Part shown: one piece after another, positions 18,514-26,535 of the stretch
How positions within the stretch are numbered: the first letter of the stretch is position 1
How the letters are laid out: each line of letters begins with the position of its first letter
Assembly (NCBI RefSeq): GCF_015355785.1
Contig: NZ_JADKYW010000005.1
Span: forward strand, 1,346,908-1,410,907
Length of the DNA: 64,000 nt
Origin: Arthrobacter gandavensis
GTDB lineage: Bacteria > Actinomycetota > Actinomycetes > Actinomycetales > Micrococcaceae
Direction of reading: 5' to 3'
The notes under the pieces: generated by a model
The model's database searches: none
The model's input: only the letters and a program-made list of their open reading frames with translations
Told to the model about the DNA's origin: nothing
Position numbers and translations under genes: made by a program

Positions 18514-18540
18514 TTAGCACTCTCGCGTTGCAAGTGCTAA
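18514..18540. promoter_or_regulatory. CIRCE element (HrcA operator)
   Basis: TTAGCACTC, nine bases, then AAGTGCTAA. The CIRCE consensus is TTAGCACTC-N9-GAGTGCTAA, so the match is 17 of 18 with exact spacing. HrcA binds this site to repress groE and dnaK genes. Here it lies about 95 bp upstream of an Hsp20 gene. Confidence 0.92.
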
Positions 18541-18553
18541 TCTACTGCCGAAA

Positions 18554-18574
18554 GTTGAGCGAAGCCAACTCAAC
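18554..18574. promoter_or_regulatory. HAIR element (HspR operator)
   Basis: GTTGAGC-N7-ACTCAAC compares with the HAIR consensus CTTGAGT-N7-ACTCAAG. TTGAG and CTCAA are kept with exact spacing, and the outer bases still pair. It starts 13 bp after the CIRCE element. HspR is the MerR-type repressor of dnaK and clpB regulons in Actinobacteria. Confidence 0.82.
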
Positions 18575-18634
18575 TTTGATTCGAAATGGCAGATCAGCCC
18601 GCTGTGTACAGCGGAGTAAAGGAGTTGATTTGTG

Positions 18635-19084
18635 ATGGCAACACGCTTTGATCCGTTCCGTGAATTTGACCGTCTTGCCCAGGCCGTCCGCAGCGAATCC
18701 CTGCGCGGCATGCCCATGGACCTGTACCGGCAGGATGACCGGTATGTCCTGAGCGTCGACCTTCCCGGCATTGACCCGGGGTCCGTGGACATCGACGTCG
18801 ACGGGCAGCTGCTGACCATCCGTGCCGAGCGCACCCTGCGCGGAAAGGACGGCGTCCAGTGGCTCACCCGCGAACGCGAAGGCGGCTCCTTCCTGCGCCA
18901 GCTCAGCCTGGGACAGGGCATCGATACCGAGGGCATCACCGCGCACTATGACAATGGCGTGCTCAACGTGATCATCCCGGTCAGCGAAAAGGCCAAGCCG
19001 CGCCGCATCGAGGTGCAGTCCGGCTCCGCCGCGTCCCTTGGCGCCACGGAAGACGAGCACGACGCGGAGGCGGTCAGCGCCTAA
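18635..19084 (+). CDS. Hsp20/alpha-crystallin small heat-shock protein
   Basis: The ATP-independent chaperone binds unfolding proteins. The 149-aa protein begins ATRFDPFREFDRLAQ, followed by the alpha-crystallin domain (about 32-125): YVLSVDLPGIDPGSVDIDVDGQLLTIRAER and HYDNGVLNVIIPVSE with the conserved G-V-L motif. An acidic tail (TEDEHDAEAVSA) replaces the usual IXI tail. GTG at 18632 or ATG at 18635 both fit GGAG at 18621. CIRCE and HAIR upstream indicate double heat-shock control. Confidence 0.93.
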   Translation: MATRFDPFREFDRLAQAVRSESLRGMPMDLYRQDDRYVLSVDLPGIDPGSVDIDVDGQLLTIRAERTLRGKDGVQWLTREREGGSFLRQLSLGQGIDTEGITAHYDNGVLNVIIPVSEKAKPRRIEVQSGSAASLGATEDEHDAEAVSA

Positions 19085-19102
19085 CGGGCCAATATCCGTG
19101 CA

Positions 19103-19135
19103 GGGGCGGCCGGCGAACTTTTCCCCGGCCGCCCC
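19103..19135 (+). terminator. Stem-loop after hsp20
   Basis: Perfect 11-bp arms (GGGGCGGCCGG and CCGGCCGCCCC) enclose an 11-base loop. No T-run follows, so it may act as a mRNA 3' stabiliser or as an actinobacterial I-shaped terminator. Confidence 0.6.
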
Positions 19136-19187
19136 GAACCGTGTCCGGCCCCTGCCGCGCGGGCACGGGCCCGCGTAGCGTGGCCGT

Positions 19188-20306
19188 ATGACTACCCAGG
19201 CACGCGCCGCGATCCTGCGCGGCATCAACGACCCCTTCGAAATCACCGATGTGGTCCTGGACGACCCGCGGCCGGATGAGGTCCTGGTCCGCATCCAGGC
19301 CGCCGGTGTGTGCGGTACCGACCTCGGCGTCCAGGCCGGGCACATTCCCTTCCCGCTGCCCGGAGTCCTGGGGCACGAGGGAGCCGGAGTCGTGGAAGCC
19401 GTTGGCTCCGCCGTGACCTCCGTTGTGCCCGGAGACCATGTGCTGCTCAGCTTCACCAGCTGCGGGGAATGCCGGAACTGCCGCAGCGGGCACCCCGCCT
19501 ACTGCACATACTTCCTGGAGCTCAACCTCGTGGGCGGGCAGCGGCTGGACGGCACTGCCACCATCAGCAAGGACGGCTTGGGAGTGCACGGCCACTTCTT
19601 CGCCCAGTCCTCCTTCTCCGACCTGGTGCTGGCCGACGAACGCGGAGTCACCAAGGTTGCCCCCTCGGCAGACCTGACCCTGCTGGCGCCGCTGGGCTGC
19701 GGGGTGCAGACGGGTGCCGGGGCGGTCATGAACGTCCTGCGTCCCGAACCGGGTTCCATCCTTGCGGTGTTCGGCGCCGGTCCCGTAGGCCTCTCAGCGG
19801 TGATGGCTGCGGCGCTGGGCGGCTCCACGCGCATCGTGGTCATGGACCTGGTGGACTCCCGCCTGGAGCTGGCCCGGGAACTCGGGGCCACCGACGTCGT
19901 GAATTCCGGCAGTACCGACGCGCTGCAGGCCCTGTTTGAACTGACCAACGGCACCGGGGTCACCCACGCGCTGGAAACCACGGGCAGCACCAAGGTTGCG
20001 GCCACGGCAGCGGACGCACTGGCTCCGCTGGGGAAGCTGGGGCTGATCGGCGCCCCCGCTCCGGGGTCAACGGTGCAGCTGGACGTGAACTTCATGCTTA
20101 ACGGCAGGCAGGTCCTGGGAATCACGGAAGGGGACGCCACACCGCAGCTGTTCCTCCCGGCCCTGGTGGACCTGATTCAGCAGGGCAGGTTCCCGCTGGA
20201 GAAAATGATCACCCGCTACGCATTCGGGGACATCAATACGGCGGCCGCGGACGCAAAGTCCGGGCAGGTCCTGAAACCCGTGCTGCACTTCGAGGACCTG
20301 CACTAG
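19188..20306 (+). CDS. Zinc-dependent NAD(P) alcohol dehydrogenase
   Basis: The 372-aa medium-chain dehydrogenase keeps catalytic zinc ligands in VCGTD (C42), GHE (H63, E64) and C171. The structural zinc cysteines are C92, C95, C98 and C106. The Rossmann motif GAGPVG lies at 196-201, and the Asp in VVMDLVDSR favours NAD. The pattern is close to aryl/benzyl-alcohol dehydrogenases (FTSCGECRNCRSGHPAYC). The substrate is likely an aromatic or allylic alcohol, inferred from subfamily features only. The start follows a typical short leader. Confidence 0.9.
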   Translation: MTTQARAAILRGINDPFEITDVVLDDPRPDEVLVRIQAAGVCGTDLGVQAGHIPFPLPGVLGHEGAGVVEAVGSAVTSVVPGDHVLLSFTSCGECRNCRSGHPAYCTYFLELNLVGGQRLDGTATISKDGLGVHGHFFAQSSFSDLVLADERGVTKVAPSADLTLLAPLGCGVQTGAGAVMNVLRPEPGSILAVFGAGPVGLSAVMAAALGGSTRIVVMDLVDSRLELARELGATDVVNSGSTDALQALFELTNGTGVTHALETTGSTKVAATAADALAPLGKLGLIGAPAPGSTVQLDVNFMLNGRQVLGITEGDATPQLFLPALVDLIQQGRFPLEKMITRYAFGDINTAAADAKSGQVLKPVLHFEDLH

Positions 20307-20346
20307 GCTGGGAGTGAATCCGGTCCCGAAGGCAAGGCGGTTCCCC

Positions 20347-21147
20347 ATGTTGGTCAGCGTAGGTCAGTTCAGTCCGGGCGGCGACGTCCAGGCCAACCTG
20401 GCGGTGATGCGGTCACTGGCGGAGAAGGCCCGGGCCGAAGGATCCGAACTCATCGTGTTCCCGGAAGAGTCGATGTTCAGCATCGGCAAGGTGGACGGTC
20501 CGCTGGCAGCAGCCGTGGAAGCCGGATGGAGCACCTTCGTGCAGCGGCTGTCCCTGGCCGCGGCGGAACTTGGCATCGCCGTCGTCGCCGGAGGGTACGA
20601 ACCCTCCGGGGAGGAGCGTCCCTACAACACGCTGGTGGCCATCGAAGCGGATGGCCGGATTGCGGCCACGTACCGCAAACTGCATCTCTATGATGCGTTC
20701 AGCTACTCCGAGTCCACCCGAATCAAGCCGGGAGACCGGGGTATCCAGGTGGTTGAATTTGGCGGGCTCCGGGTTGGCCTGATGACCTGTTATGACCTGC
20801 GTTTTCCGGAACTGGCCCGGGCGCTGGCGGTGCAGGGTGCGGACCTGCTCGCCGTCCCGGCAGCCTGGTTCAAGGGTGAGCACAAGATCGAGCACTGGGA
20901 AACCCTGCTGAAGGCACGCGCCATCGAGAACACGGTGTGGGTGGCCGCGGCCGGCACGGCAAGCGGACACACCATCGGCCACTCCGCGATCCTGGATCCG
21001 ATGGGAGTGCCGCAGGTGTTCCTCGGCCAGGAAACCGAAGCCGTGGCAACGGCCGAGGTGGTGCGGACCAGGATCGAGGAAGTCCGTGAGTTTCTTCCGG
21101 TGCTGGCCAACCGGCGGTTCTCGGTGGCCGAGGAGATCGCGCCCTAG
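20347..21147 (+). CDS. Carbon-nitrogen hydrolase (nitrilase superfamily)
   Basis: The 266-aa enzyme has the catalytic triad Glu40 (IVFPEESMFS), Lys111 (TYRKLHLYD) and Cys148 (LMTCYDLRFPEL). The length and motifs fit the Nit/NIT2-like or omega-amidase branch, which acts on amides rather than nitriles. ATG 20347 follows AAGGCGG; an upstream in-frame start at 20314 lies in the leader. It converges with the permease gene, and the stop codons overlap by four bases. Confidence 0.9.
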   Translation: MLVSVGQFSPGGDVQANLAVMRSLAEKARAEGSELIVFPEESMFSIGKVDGPLAAAVEAGWSTFVQRLSLAAAELGIAVVAGGYEPSGEERPYNTLVAIEADGRIAATYRKLHLYDAFSYSESTRIKPGDRGIQVVEFGGLRVGLMTCYDLRFPELARALAVQGADLLAVPAAWFKGEHKIEHWETLLKARAIENTVWVAAAGTASGHTIGHSAILDPMGVPQVFLGQETEAVATAEVVRTRIEEVREFLPVLANRRFSVAEEIAP

Positions 21148-22565
21148 CTCCGGTCCGTTCCCGCGTTGGCGGCCGGTTCGGGCAGGTCGATGGGCTTGTG
21201 CCCTTCGTCCTTAACCAGGAAGCGGTAGGCGGCGAGCATCAGGAGCAGCCACACCACGCCAACGGCCAGGGCGGTACGTCCGGGGCCGGTAAATGCAAGG
21301 ATCACCGTCACCAGTGCCATGAAGCCCAGGACGACGTAGTTCAGCACCGGCCAGCCGGGGAACGCGAAACCGGCCGACGGCGTACCGTTCCGCCGCATCT
21401 GACGGCGCATCCCGTGGTGGCTGAGGAGGATTGAGGACCAGGTGAAGATCGTGGCGAAGGTGGCGGTGGAGGCCACCACCAGGAACAGCTGTTCCGGAAT
21501 CCAGAGGAAGAGGCCCAGCCCCGCGATCAGGCTCGCCATGATGATGGCTATGGGCCACACCGGCACGCCGTAGCGCGAGACATTGGTGAAGCCCTTCGGG
21601 GCGTGTCCCTGCTCGGCCAGGCCGTACATGGTCCGCGAGGTTGCGTAGAAGATCGAGTTCATCGCGGACAGGGCGGCGGTCAGCACCACGGCATTGATCA
21701 CGTGTTCGGCGTACGGGATGCCTATCCCGGCGAAGACCTGCACGAAGGGGCTGCCTTCAGACCCGATCCGGTCCCACGGGAACAGGCAAAGCATCACGCC
21801 GAGGGACAGGACGTAAAAGAGCAGGATGCGCACCGGAACGGTATTCACGGCTTTGGGGATGGCCCGCTGCGGGTCCCCGGTTTCGCCGGCAGTGACGCCG
21901 AGGGTCTCGATCCCGCCGAAGGAGAACACTACGATTCCAAGGCTCATGACGATGCCCCACACACCAAAGGGCGCGAATCCGCCATGGTCTACCAGGTGGT
22001 TGACGCCGGGTTCGTAGCCGCCGGTGCTGACGCCGAAGACAATCAGGTACAGCCCGCCGGCAATCATCGCGATGATGGTGGAGACCTTGATCAGCGTGAA
22101 CCAGAACTCCATCTCGCCAAAGACGCTGACCCGCATGAGGTTCAGTCCGCCGATCAGGAGCATCGCTGCGACCATCCAGACCCATCCCGGTGTATCCGGG
22201 AACCAGAGGCTCATGTACATGCTCACAGCTGTCATGTCCGCGACCGCCACGATGATCATCTCGAACGCGAAGGTCCAGCCGGTGAGGAAACCCATGCGCG
22301 GACCGAGGTAGCGGCCGGCGTACTGGGAGAAGGAACCTGCCACCGGATGGCGGACGGCCATTTCTCCCAGGGCGCGCATGACCAGGAAGACAGCGCACCC
22401 GGCGATGATGTAGGCAATCAGGACGGCGGGGCCGGCGGCCTGGATGGTTTCGGAGGACCCATAAAACAGCCCCGTTCCGATCGCGGACCCAAGGGCGATG
22501 AAGCGAATGTGCCGCAGCGAGAGGCCGCGCTTTAGATCTGTGTGGTGAGGCGTGGTGCTGGGCAT
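21144..22565 (-). CDS. APC-family amino acid permease
   Basis: This 473-aa proton-coupled importer has about 12 transmembrane helices. The signature region HIRFIALGSAIGTGLFYGSSETIQAAGPAVLIAYIIAG is followed by RALGEMAVRHPVAGSFSQYAGRYLGPRMGF and FGGIETLGVTAGETGDPQRAIPKAVN. This is the AAT subgroup (proline, GABA, aromatic or histidine permeases). ATG 22565 is used because it follows AGGAAG. Substrate specificity cannot be read. Confidence 0.9.
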   Translation of the reverse strand: MPSTTPHHTDLKRGLSLRHIRFIALGSAIGTGLFYGSSETIQAAGPAVLIAYIIAGCAVFLVMRALGEMAVRHPVAGSFSQYAGRYLGPRMGFLTGWTFAFEMIIVAVADMTAVSMYMSLWFPDTPGWVWMVAAMLLIGGLNLMRVSVFGEMEFWFTLIKVSTIIAMIAGGLYLIVFGVSTGGYEPGVNHLVDHGGFAPFGVWGIVMSLGIVVFSFGGIETLGVTAGETGDPQRAIPKAVNTVPVRILLFYVLSLGVMLCLFPWDRIGSEGSPFVQVFAGIGIPYAEHVINAVVLTAALSAMNSIFYATSRTMYGLAEQGHAPKGFTNVSRYGVPVWPIAIIMASLIAGLGLFLWIPEQLFLVVASTATFATIFTWSSILLSHHGMRRQMRRNGTPSAGFAFPGWPVLNYVVLGFMALVTVILAFTGPGRTALAVGVVWLLLMLAAYRFLVKDEGHKPIDLPEPAANAGTDRS

Positions 22566-22896
22566 GATCTTCCTGGCCGGGCCTCCGGGGCCCGGTATTG
22601 CTGGATGGGAGCGGGCAGGAGGGTGTCGATGGCCTGCCCGGAGCGGATCCGCCGGGAAAGGACGGACCGCCGTCAAGTCTTCCACACTCTCCTCCGAAGG
22701 CTCTGGGAACAGTTTCCGGAAAACTTTCCCGGAAACCGCATAACCTTTCGGCCGTTCCGGGCGATTACGTAGGTGTAATGGCCGCGCCGGAGCTCATCCC
22801 CCCAACGAGCTGCGGCGCGGCCATCTCCTGAGCAGGACCAGCCTGGGCGCGGTACGATTTGGTTCGCCCCAACGTCCCAGATCGAAGGATCCCGCC
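22566..22896. other. Divergent intergenic region with palindromes
   Basis: No gene is apparent. TTTCCGGAAA (22713-22722) is a perfect palindrome within a run of GGAAA/TTTCC elements (about 22705-22736). A stem-loop with arms GGCCGCGCC (22780-22788) and GGCGCGGCC (22814-22822) lies closer to the sigma factor gene. The promoters for the permease and for the sigma factor must be here. Confidence 0.6.
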
Positions 22897-23481
22897 TTGG
22901 CTGACCCGCTGACAGAGCCACTGGTCTCTGCGGCGCGGAAAAACGACCCGGCGGCTCTGCGGGCGGTTTACGAGTCGCTGGCGCCCGCAGTCCTCGGTTA
23001 TCTCCGGGCCAAGGGCTGCGAGGATCCTGAGGCACTGACACAGGACGTTTTTCTGACGGTTTTTTCAAGGATTTCCACGGTCAGGGGCGGTGCCGCTGGG
23101 CTGCGCACGTTCGCTTTTTCGGTAGCCCATGCCCGGCTGGTGGATGACCACCGCCGGCGTGAGCGCCAGCCCTCACCTGCTCCGTATGATCCGCAGCTCG
23201 ACACCAGATCCACCGGTTCGGCAGAAGACGCGGTTCTTCAATCCGGGCTGGTGGCGGCGCAGATGCTGGACGGGCTAACCGCCGCACAGCGGGAAGTCCT
23301 CCTGCTGCGGGTAGTGGCGGACCTGTCGCTGCAGGAATCGGCGGAAATCATGGGGAAGACGGTCAATACCGTCAAGCAGCTTCAGAGACGGGCGCTCCTG
23401 GCGCTTCGGGAACAGATCGCAGGGAAGGAGGCTGCGGAAGATGACAAGGAAGATCAACAGCACGTCCAGCAACCCCGGTGA
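22897..23481 (+). CDS. ECF-type sigma-70 family RNA polymerase sigma factor
   Basis: The 194-aa protein starts with TTG after GAAGGA. Sigma region 2 is present (LRAVYESLAPAVLGYLRAKGCEDPEALTQDVFLTVFSRI). A Pro-containing linker follows, then region 4 (LTAAQREVLLLRVVADLSLQESAEIMGKTVNTVKQLQRRALLAL) with the recognition helix. It overlaps the next gene by 41 bp; that gene encodes a membrane protein likely to be its anti-sigma factor. The stimulus is unknown. Confidence 0.9.
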   Translation: MADPLTEPLVSAARKNDPAALRAVYESLAPAVLGYLRAKGCEDPEALTQDVFLTVFSRISTVRGGAAGLRTFAFSVAHARLVDDHRRRERQPSPAPYDPQLDTRSTGSAEDAVLQSGLVAAQMLDGLTAAQREVLLLRVVADLSLQESAEIMGKTVNTVKQLQRRALLALREQIAGKEAAEDDKEDQQHVQQPR

Positions 23482-24196
23482 CGCAGAAGCAGTCCGGCGC
23501 CTCCTGGCGGAATCCGGCGCAGAGGACGCCCGTGAGCTGGGCGACGCGCTGCTGCGCCTGCGGAGTGAAGCCCGCGCACCTGCCCCTGAGCCGTCCCCGG
23601 AGCTGGCCGCATTCTTCACGCGGGGGGTGACACCCCTCAAGAAGATCTCACGCCGGCGGGGCTATCTGCTTGGCGGCGCGATCATCGCGGCCATGGCCGC
23701 CGGCACCACCGGAGTCGCGGCCAGCAACGGCGGCCTGTGGATCACTGCCGAAGACGCCCACGACGTGCCTGCGCCCGTGGAGTACGAGCAGGTTCCCGCT
23801 GCGGAACCGGCCCCACCGGCTGAACCTGAACCTGCGCCGCCTCCTGCCCTTCCCTCAGCTCCTGTGGAGACTGCCCCGGCACCGGCGGTGACCCCGGTGC
23901 CGGCCGAGCCGGCGCGTGAAGAAGCCGGACAGCAGACCGGTCAGCCAGCCGAACCCGGGAACAACGACGGCGGCATCCCCGGCCGTGGAAGCGAACCAGG
24001 CCGTGACGGTTCCTTTCAGGGATCCAAAGACCAGGACAGCCCGGGACGTTCGAATGTCAACGAGGGGCAGGGGCCCGGCAACAACAACGGGCATGGATTC
24101 GGCCGGGACAAAGGCCAGGACGGTCCGGGCCGCAGTGATGCCGGCGAGGACGGTAAGGACGGCAACCGCGGCGCGAACGCTTCCGGCCGCGGCTAG
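23441..24196 (+). CDS. Putative membrane anti-sigma factor with Pro-rich/Gly-rich tail
   Basis: The 251-aa product has a cytoplasmic N-terminal domain (about 1-75) with DAEAVRRLLAESGAEDARELGDALLRLR. One transmembrane helix follows (about 77-93, GYLLGGAIIAAMAAG), then a Pro/Ala/Glu-rich spacer (about 105-165). The last 85 residues are low-complexity Gly/Asn/Asp/Arg (PGRS and DGPGRSD motifs). Overlap with the sigma gene supports an anti-sigma role. No HCC zinc motif is present. The outer tail may reach the cell wall. Confidence 0.65.
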   Translation: MTRKINSTSSNPGDAEAVRRLLAESGAEDARELGDALLRLRSEARAPAPEPSPELAAFFTRGVTPLKKISRRRGYLLGGAIIAAMAAGTTGVAASNGGLWITAEDAHDVPAPVEYEQVPAAEPAPPAEPEPAPPPALPSAPVETAPAPAVTPVPAEPAREEAGQQTGQPAEPGNNDGGIPGRGSEPGRDGSFQGSKDQDSPGRSNVNEGQGPGNNNGHGFGRDKGQDGPGRSDAGEDGKDGNRGANASGRG

Positions 24197-24215
24197 CACC
24201 CGCTTCGTCTACAAA

Positions 24216-24271
24216 CGAGAGGCCAGTTATGGCCGGTTTCACGCGTGAAACGAGCCGTAACTGGCCTCTCG
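24216..24271. repeat. Long intergenic palindrome PAL-1 (56 nt)
   Basis: Outer arms CGAGAGGCCAGTTATGGC and GCCGTAACTGGCCTCTCG pair with one mismatch. The inner 16-nt GTTTCACGCGTGAAAC is itself a perfect palindrome. The terminal CGAGA/TCTCGATGG resembles the four palindromes at 31602, 43923, 45012 and 48516, while the interior differs. It lies between convergent genes. Confidence 0.9.
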
Positions 24272-24295
24272 ATGGTTCCGGGGCAGGGAAGAAGG

Positions 24296-24787
24296 CTACG
24301 CGGTGAGCTGGCGCTTGGAGGAAATCACCCCGGTGTTGAAGCCCGCCAGGTTCAGGCCGCCGTGGAACCGGGCGTGCTCAATCTTTACGCAGCGGTCCAT
24401 CACCACATTCATTCCCGCGGCTTCGGCGTTCCGGGCAACTTCTTCATGCCAGGAGCCCAGCTGCAGCCAGAGCGTCTTGGCGCCCACGGCTTTGGCCTCT
24501 TCCAGTACCGTCGGCAGGTCATCATGCCGGCGGAATACGTCCACGATGTCCGGGGTCTCCGGGAGGTCCGCCAGTGAGGCGTATACCGGCTGGCCCAGGA
24601 TTTCCTTGGCTACCGGGTTCACGAAGTAGACCTTGTACGGCGAGGAGGAGAGCAGGTAAGTGGCCACGAAGTAGGACGCGCGGGACGGCTTGTCCGAGGC
24701 CCCGACAATCGCGATCGACTTGGCCGAACGCAGCAGTGAAAGGCGTTCCGGGGCGCTGGGCCCCACCCAGGTGCGGTTCTCAGACAT
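24296..24787 (-). CDS. CoA-binding protein (YccU/CoA_binding_2 family)
   Basis: This 163-aa Rossmann protein has SIAIVGASDKPSRASYFVATYL (nucleotide loop), VYFVNPVAKEILGQPVYASLADLP, DVFRRHDDLPTVLEEA and KTLWLQLGSWHEEVARNAEAAGMNVVMDRCVKIEHARFHG. It overlaps the metY gene by 8 bp and must be translated with it. The family binds CoA or acyl-CoA, but its role is unsettled. A paralogue lies at 34631. The Cys in DRCVKIEH is conserved in the family. Confidence 0.85.
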   Translation of the reverse strand: MSENRTWVGPSAPERLSLLRSAKSIAIVGASDKPSRASYFVATYLLSSSPYKVYFVNPVAKEILGQPVYASLADLPETPDIVDVFRRHDDLPTVLEEAKAVGAKTLWLQLGSWHEEVARNAEAAGMNVVMDRCVKIEHARFHGGLNLAGFNTGVISSKRQLTA

Positions 24788-26141
24788 TGGCTGACTCCTC
24801 GGTTTCGAGCGGAATGCTGCAGGACGCAGCGTCTTCGGCGGCGGCGGGCGCCGCTCCTGCCGCGGCCGCGGTGAGTGCCTGGTCCAGGTCCCAGAGAATA
24901 TCCTCCAGGTCCTCCAGCCCCACGGAGATACGCACCAGGTCCTCCGGCACGCCGCCGGCCGCAAGCTGCTCCGGTGAGAGCTGCTGGTGGGTAGTCGACG
25001 CCGGATGGATCACCAGGGTGCGGGAATCACCAATGTTGGCCAGGTGGGAAGCGAGCTGCAGGGCCTCGATGAACGCCTGTCCGGCGGCACGGCCGCCCTT
25101 CACGCCGAAGCTGAAGACGGATCCCGGTCCCTTGGGCAGGTACTTCTTGGCGCGCCCGTGGTGCGGGTGGGATGCCAGGCCCGCGTAGGACACCCAGGCG
25201 ACGCGGTTGTCCGCCTGAAGCCATTTGGCCACCGCCTGGGCGTTGCGCAGGTGCTCGTCCACGCGCTGGGCCAGGGTTTCAACGCCCTGCAGCAGCTGGA
25301 ACGCGGACTGGGCGGAAAGCGTGGGCCCGATGTCCCGCAGCTGCTCGGAGCGCAGCTTGGTCAGGAACCCGTACTCGCCGAAGTTCCCCCACCAGGAGAT
25401 GTTGCCGTAGGAGGCAACCAGCTCGGTCATGGCCGGGAACTTGCCGTTGCCCCAGTCGAAGGTACCGGCTTCCACGACGACGCCGCCCAGGGTGGTGCCG
25501 TGCCCGCCGATGAACTTGGTGGCGGAGTGGATCACAATGTCCGCACCGTGCTTGAACGGCTGCACCAGGTAGGGCGTGCTCAGGGTGGCGTCGAGGATGA
25601 GCGGCACGCCGGCGTCGTGCGCCACTTTTGCCAGGCCCTCGATGTCGGTGACCTCGCCGCTCGGGTTGGCGACAACTTCCGCGTACACGGCCTTGGTGTT
25701 CTCCTGGATGGCCGCCGCGTAGTCCGCCGGGTCCGTGCCGGGAACGAACGTGGTTTCGATGCCGAACCGGCGCAGCGTCACATCCAGCTGCGTGACAGTG
25801 CCGCCGTACAGCTGCGACGCGGCCACAATGTGATCGCCGGAGGAACAGATGGCCGCGAAGGTGACGAATTCGGCGGACATGCCCGACGCCGTTGCCACCG
25901 CGCCGATTCCACCCTCAAGGGAGGCGATGCGCTCCTCGAACGCGGCGACCGTTGGATTGCCGATCCGGGAGTAGATGTTTCCGTACTTCTGCAGCGAGAA
26001 GAGGTTGGCGGCGTCGGCGGTGTCCTTGAAGACGAAGGACGTCGACTGGTAGATGGGAACGGCACGGGCGCCGTGGATGGCGTCGGGCGTTCCGCCGGCG
26101 TGCAGGGCGCGGGTACGGAATCCGAACTGGCGGTCACTCAT
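24780..26141 (-). CDS. metY: O-acetylhomoserine sulfhydrylase / aminocarboxypropyltransferase
   Basis: This 453-aa PLP enzyme makes homocysteine from O-acetylhomoserine and sulfide, the direct sulfhydrylation route to methionine. Features are YQSTSFVFKD, YSRIGNPT, the GGIGAVATASGMSAEF stretch, LDATLSTPYL and the PLP lysine in SATKFIGGHGTT (K209). The length of about 450 aa is typical of MetY rather than MetB (about 380). The Shine-Dalgarno AAGGAAG precedes ATG 26141. No SAM riboswitch is visible in the short leader. Confidence 0.93.
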   Translation of the reverse strand: MSDRQFGFRTRALHAGGTPDAIHGARAVPIYQSTSFVFKDTADAANLFSLQKYGNIYSRIGNPTVAAFEERIASLEGGIGAVATASGMSAEFVTFAAICSSGDHIVAASQLYGGTVTQLDVTLRRFGIETTFVPGTDPADYAAAIQENTKAVYAEVVANPSGEVTDIEGLAKVAHDAGVPLILDATLSTPYLVQPFKHGADIVIHSATKFIGGHGTTLGGVVVEAGTFDWGNGKFPAMTELVASYGNISWWGNFGEYGFLTKLRSEQLRDIGPTLSAQSAFQLLQGVETLAQRVDEHLRNAQAVAKWLQADNRVAWVSYAGLASHPHHGRAKKYLPKGPGSVFSFGVKGGRAAGQAFIEALQLASHLANIGDSRTLVIHPASTTHQQLSPEQLAAGGVPEDLVRISVGLEDLEDILWDLDQALTAAAAGAAPAAAEDAASCSIPLETEESANV

Positions 26142-26262
26142 GGACTGAGTGCTCCTTCCTTGGGGGAACCGCGGGTAAGCGGTTCGCCAATGGTTGCTTT
26201 ATTGGGTGCTGGATACCAACAATGTTGAGGACAGTTGCGGCGAGGCAATCCTGGGAGCGGGC

Positions 26263-26535
26263 ATGGACGAGTACGTCATTGTGGTTGAGACCGGATACAA
26301 ACTGGCGTCCGCGAACCACAAGATCACCCCCACCGAACCGATGACCCGCCTTGAAGCCGAGCAGATGTTCACCGAGATGATGGACGGCGGGCATCCCGAA
26401 CTGCTGCCCGAGAAGCACGACACATCGTTCCTGGAGGTCTCTCCCATTGAGTTCCTGCGGCTGCACCGCGCCATGGGCGGCGCGGTGGAACTGGACCGGG
26501 TGACCCTTGCCCGGGTTCACGGAGCTGCGCACTAG
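26263..26535 (+). CDS. Small conserved hypothetical protein
   Basis: The 90-aa acidic soluble protein starts at ATG 26263 with GGGAG upstream; an in-frame start at 26194 would add 23 residues of spacer-like sequence. It contains DEYVIVVETGYKLASANHKITPTEPMTRLEAEQMFTEMM and a helical C-terminus. I recognise no family. It is divergent from metY and converges with acs, with a four-base stop overlap. Confidence 0.65.
   Translation: MDEYVIVVETGYKLASANHKITPTEPMTRLEAEQMFTEMMDGGHPELLPEKHDTSFLEVSPIEFLRLHRAMGGAVELDRVTLARVHGAAH

Noticed and set aside
24216..24271. Ordinary bidirectional terminator as full explanation of the palindromes
   Set aside because: The stems are 25 bp with conserved ends in five places, including one divergent and one tandem junction, so terminator function alone does not explain them.
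26142..26262. SAM riboswitch upstream of metY
   Set aside because: The leader is short and lacks the S-box, SAM-II or SAM-IV core segments.
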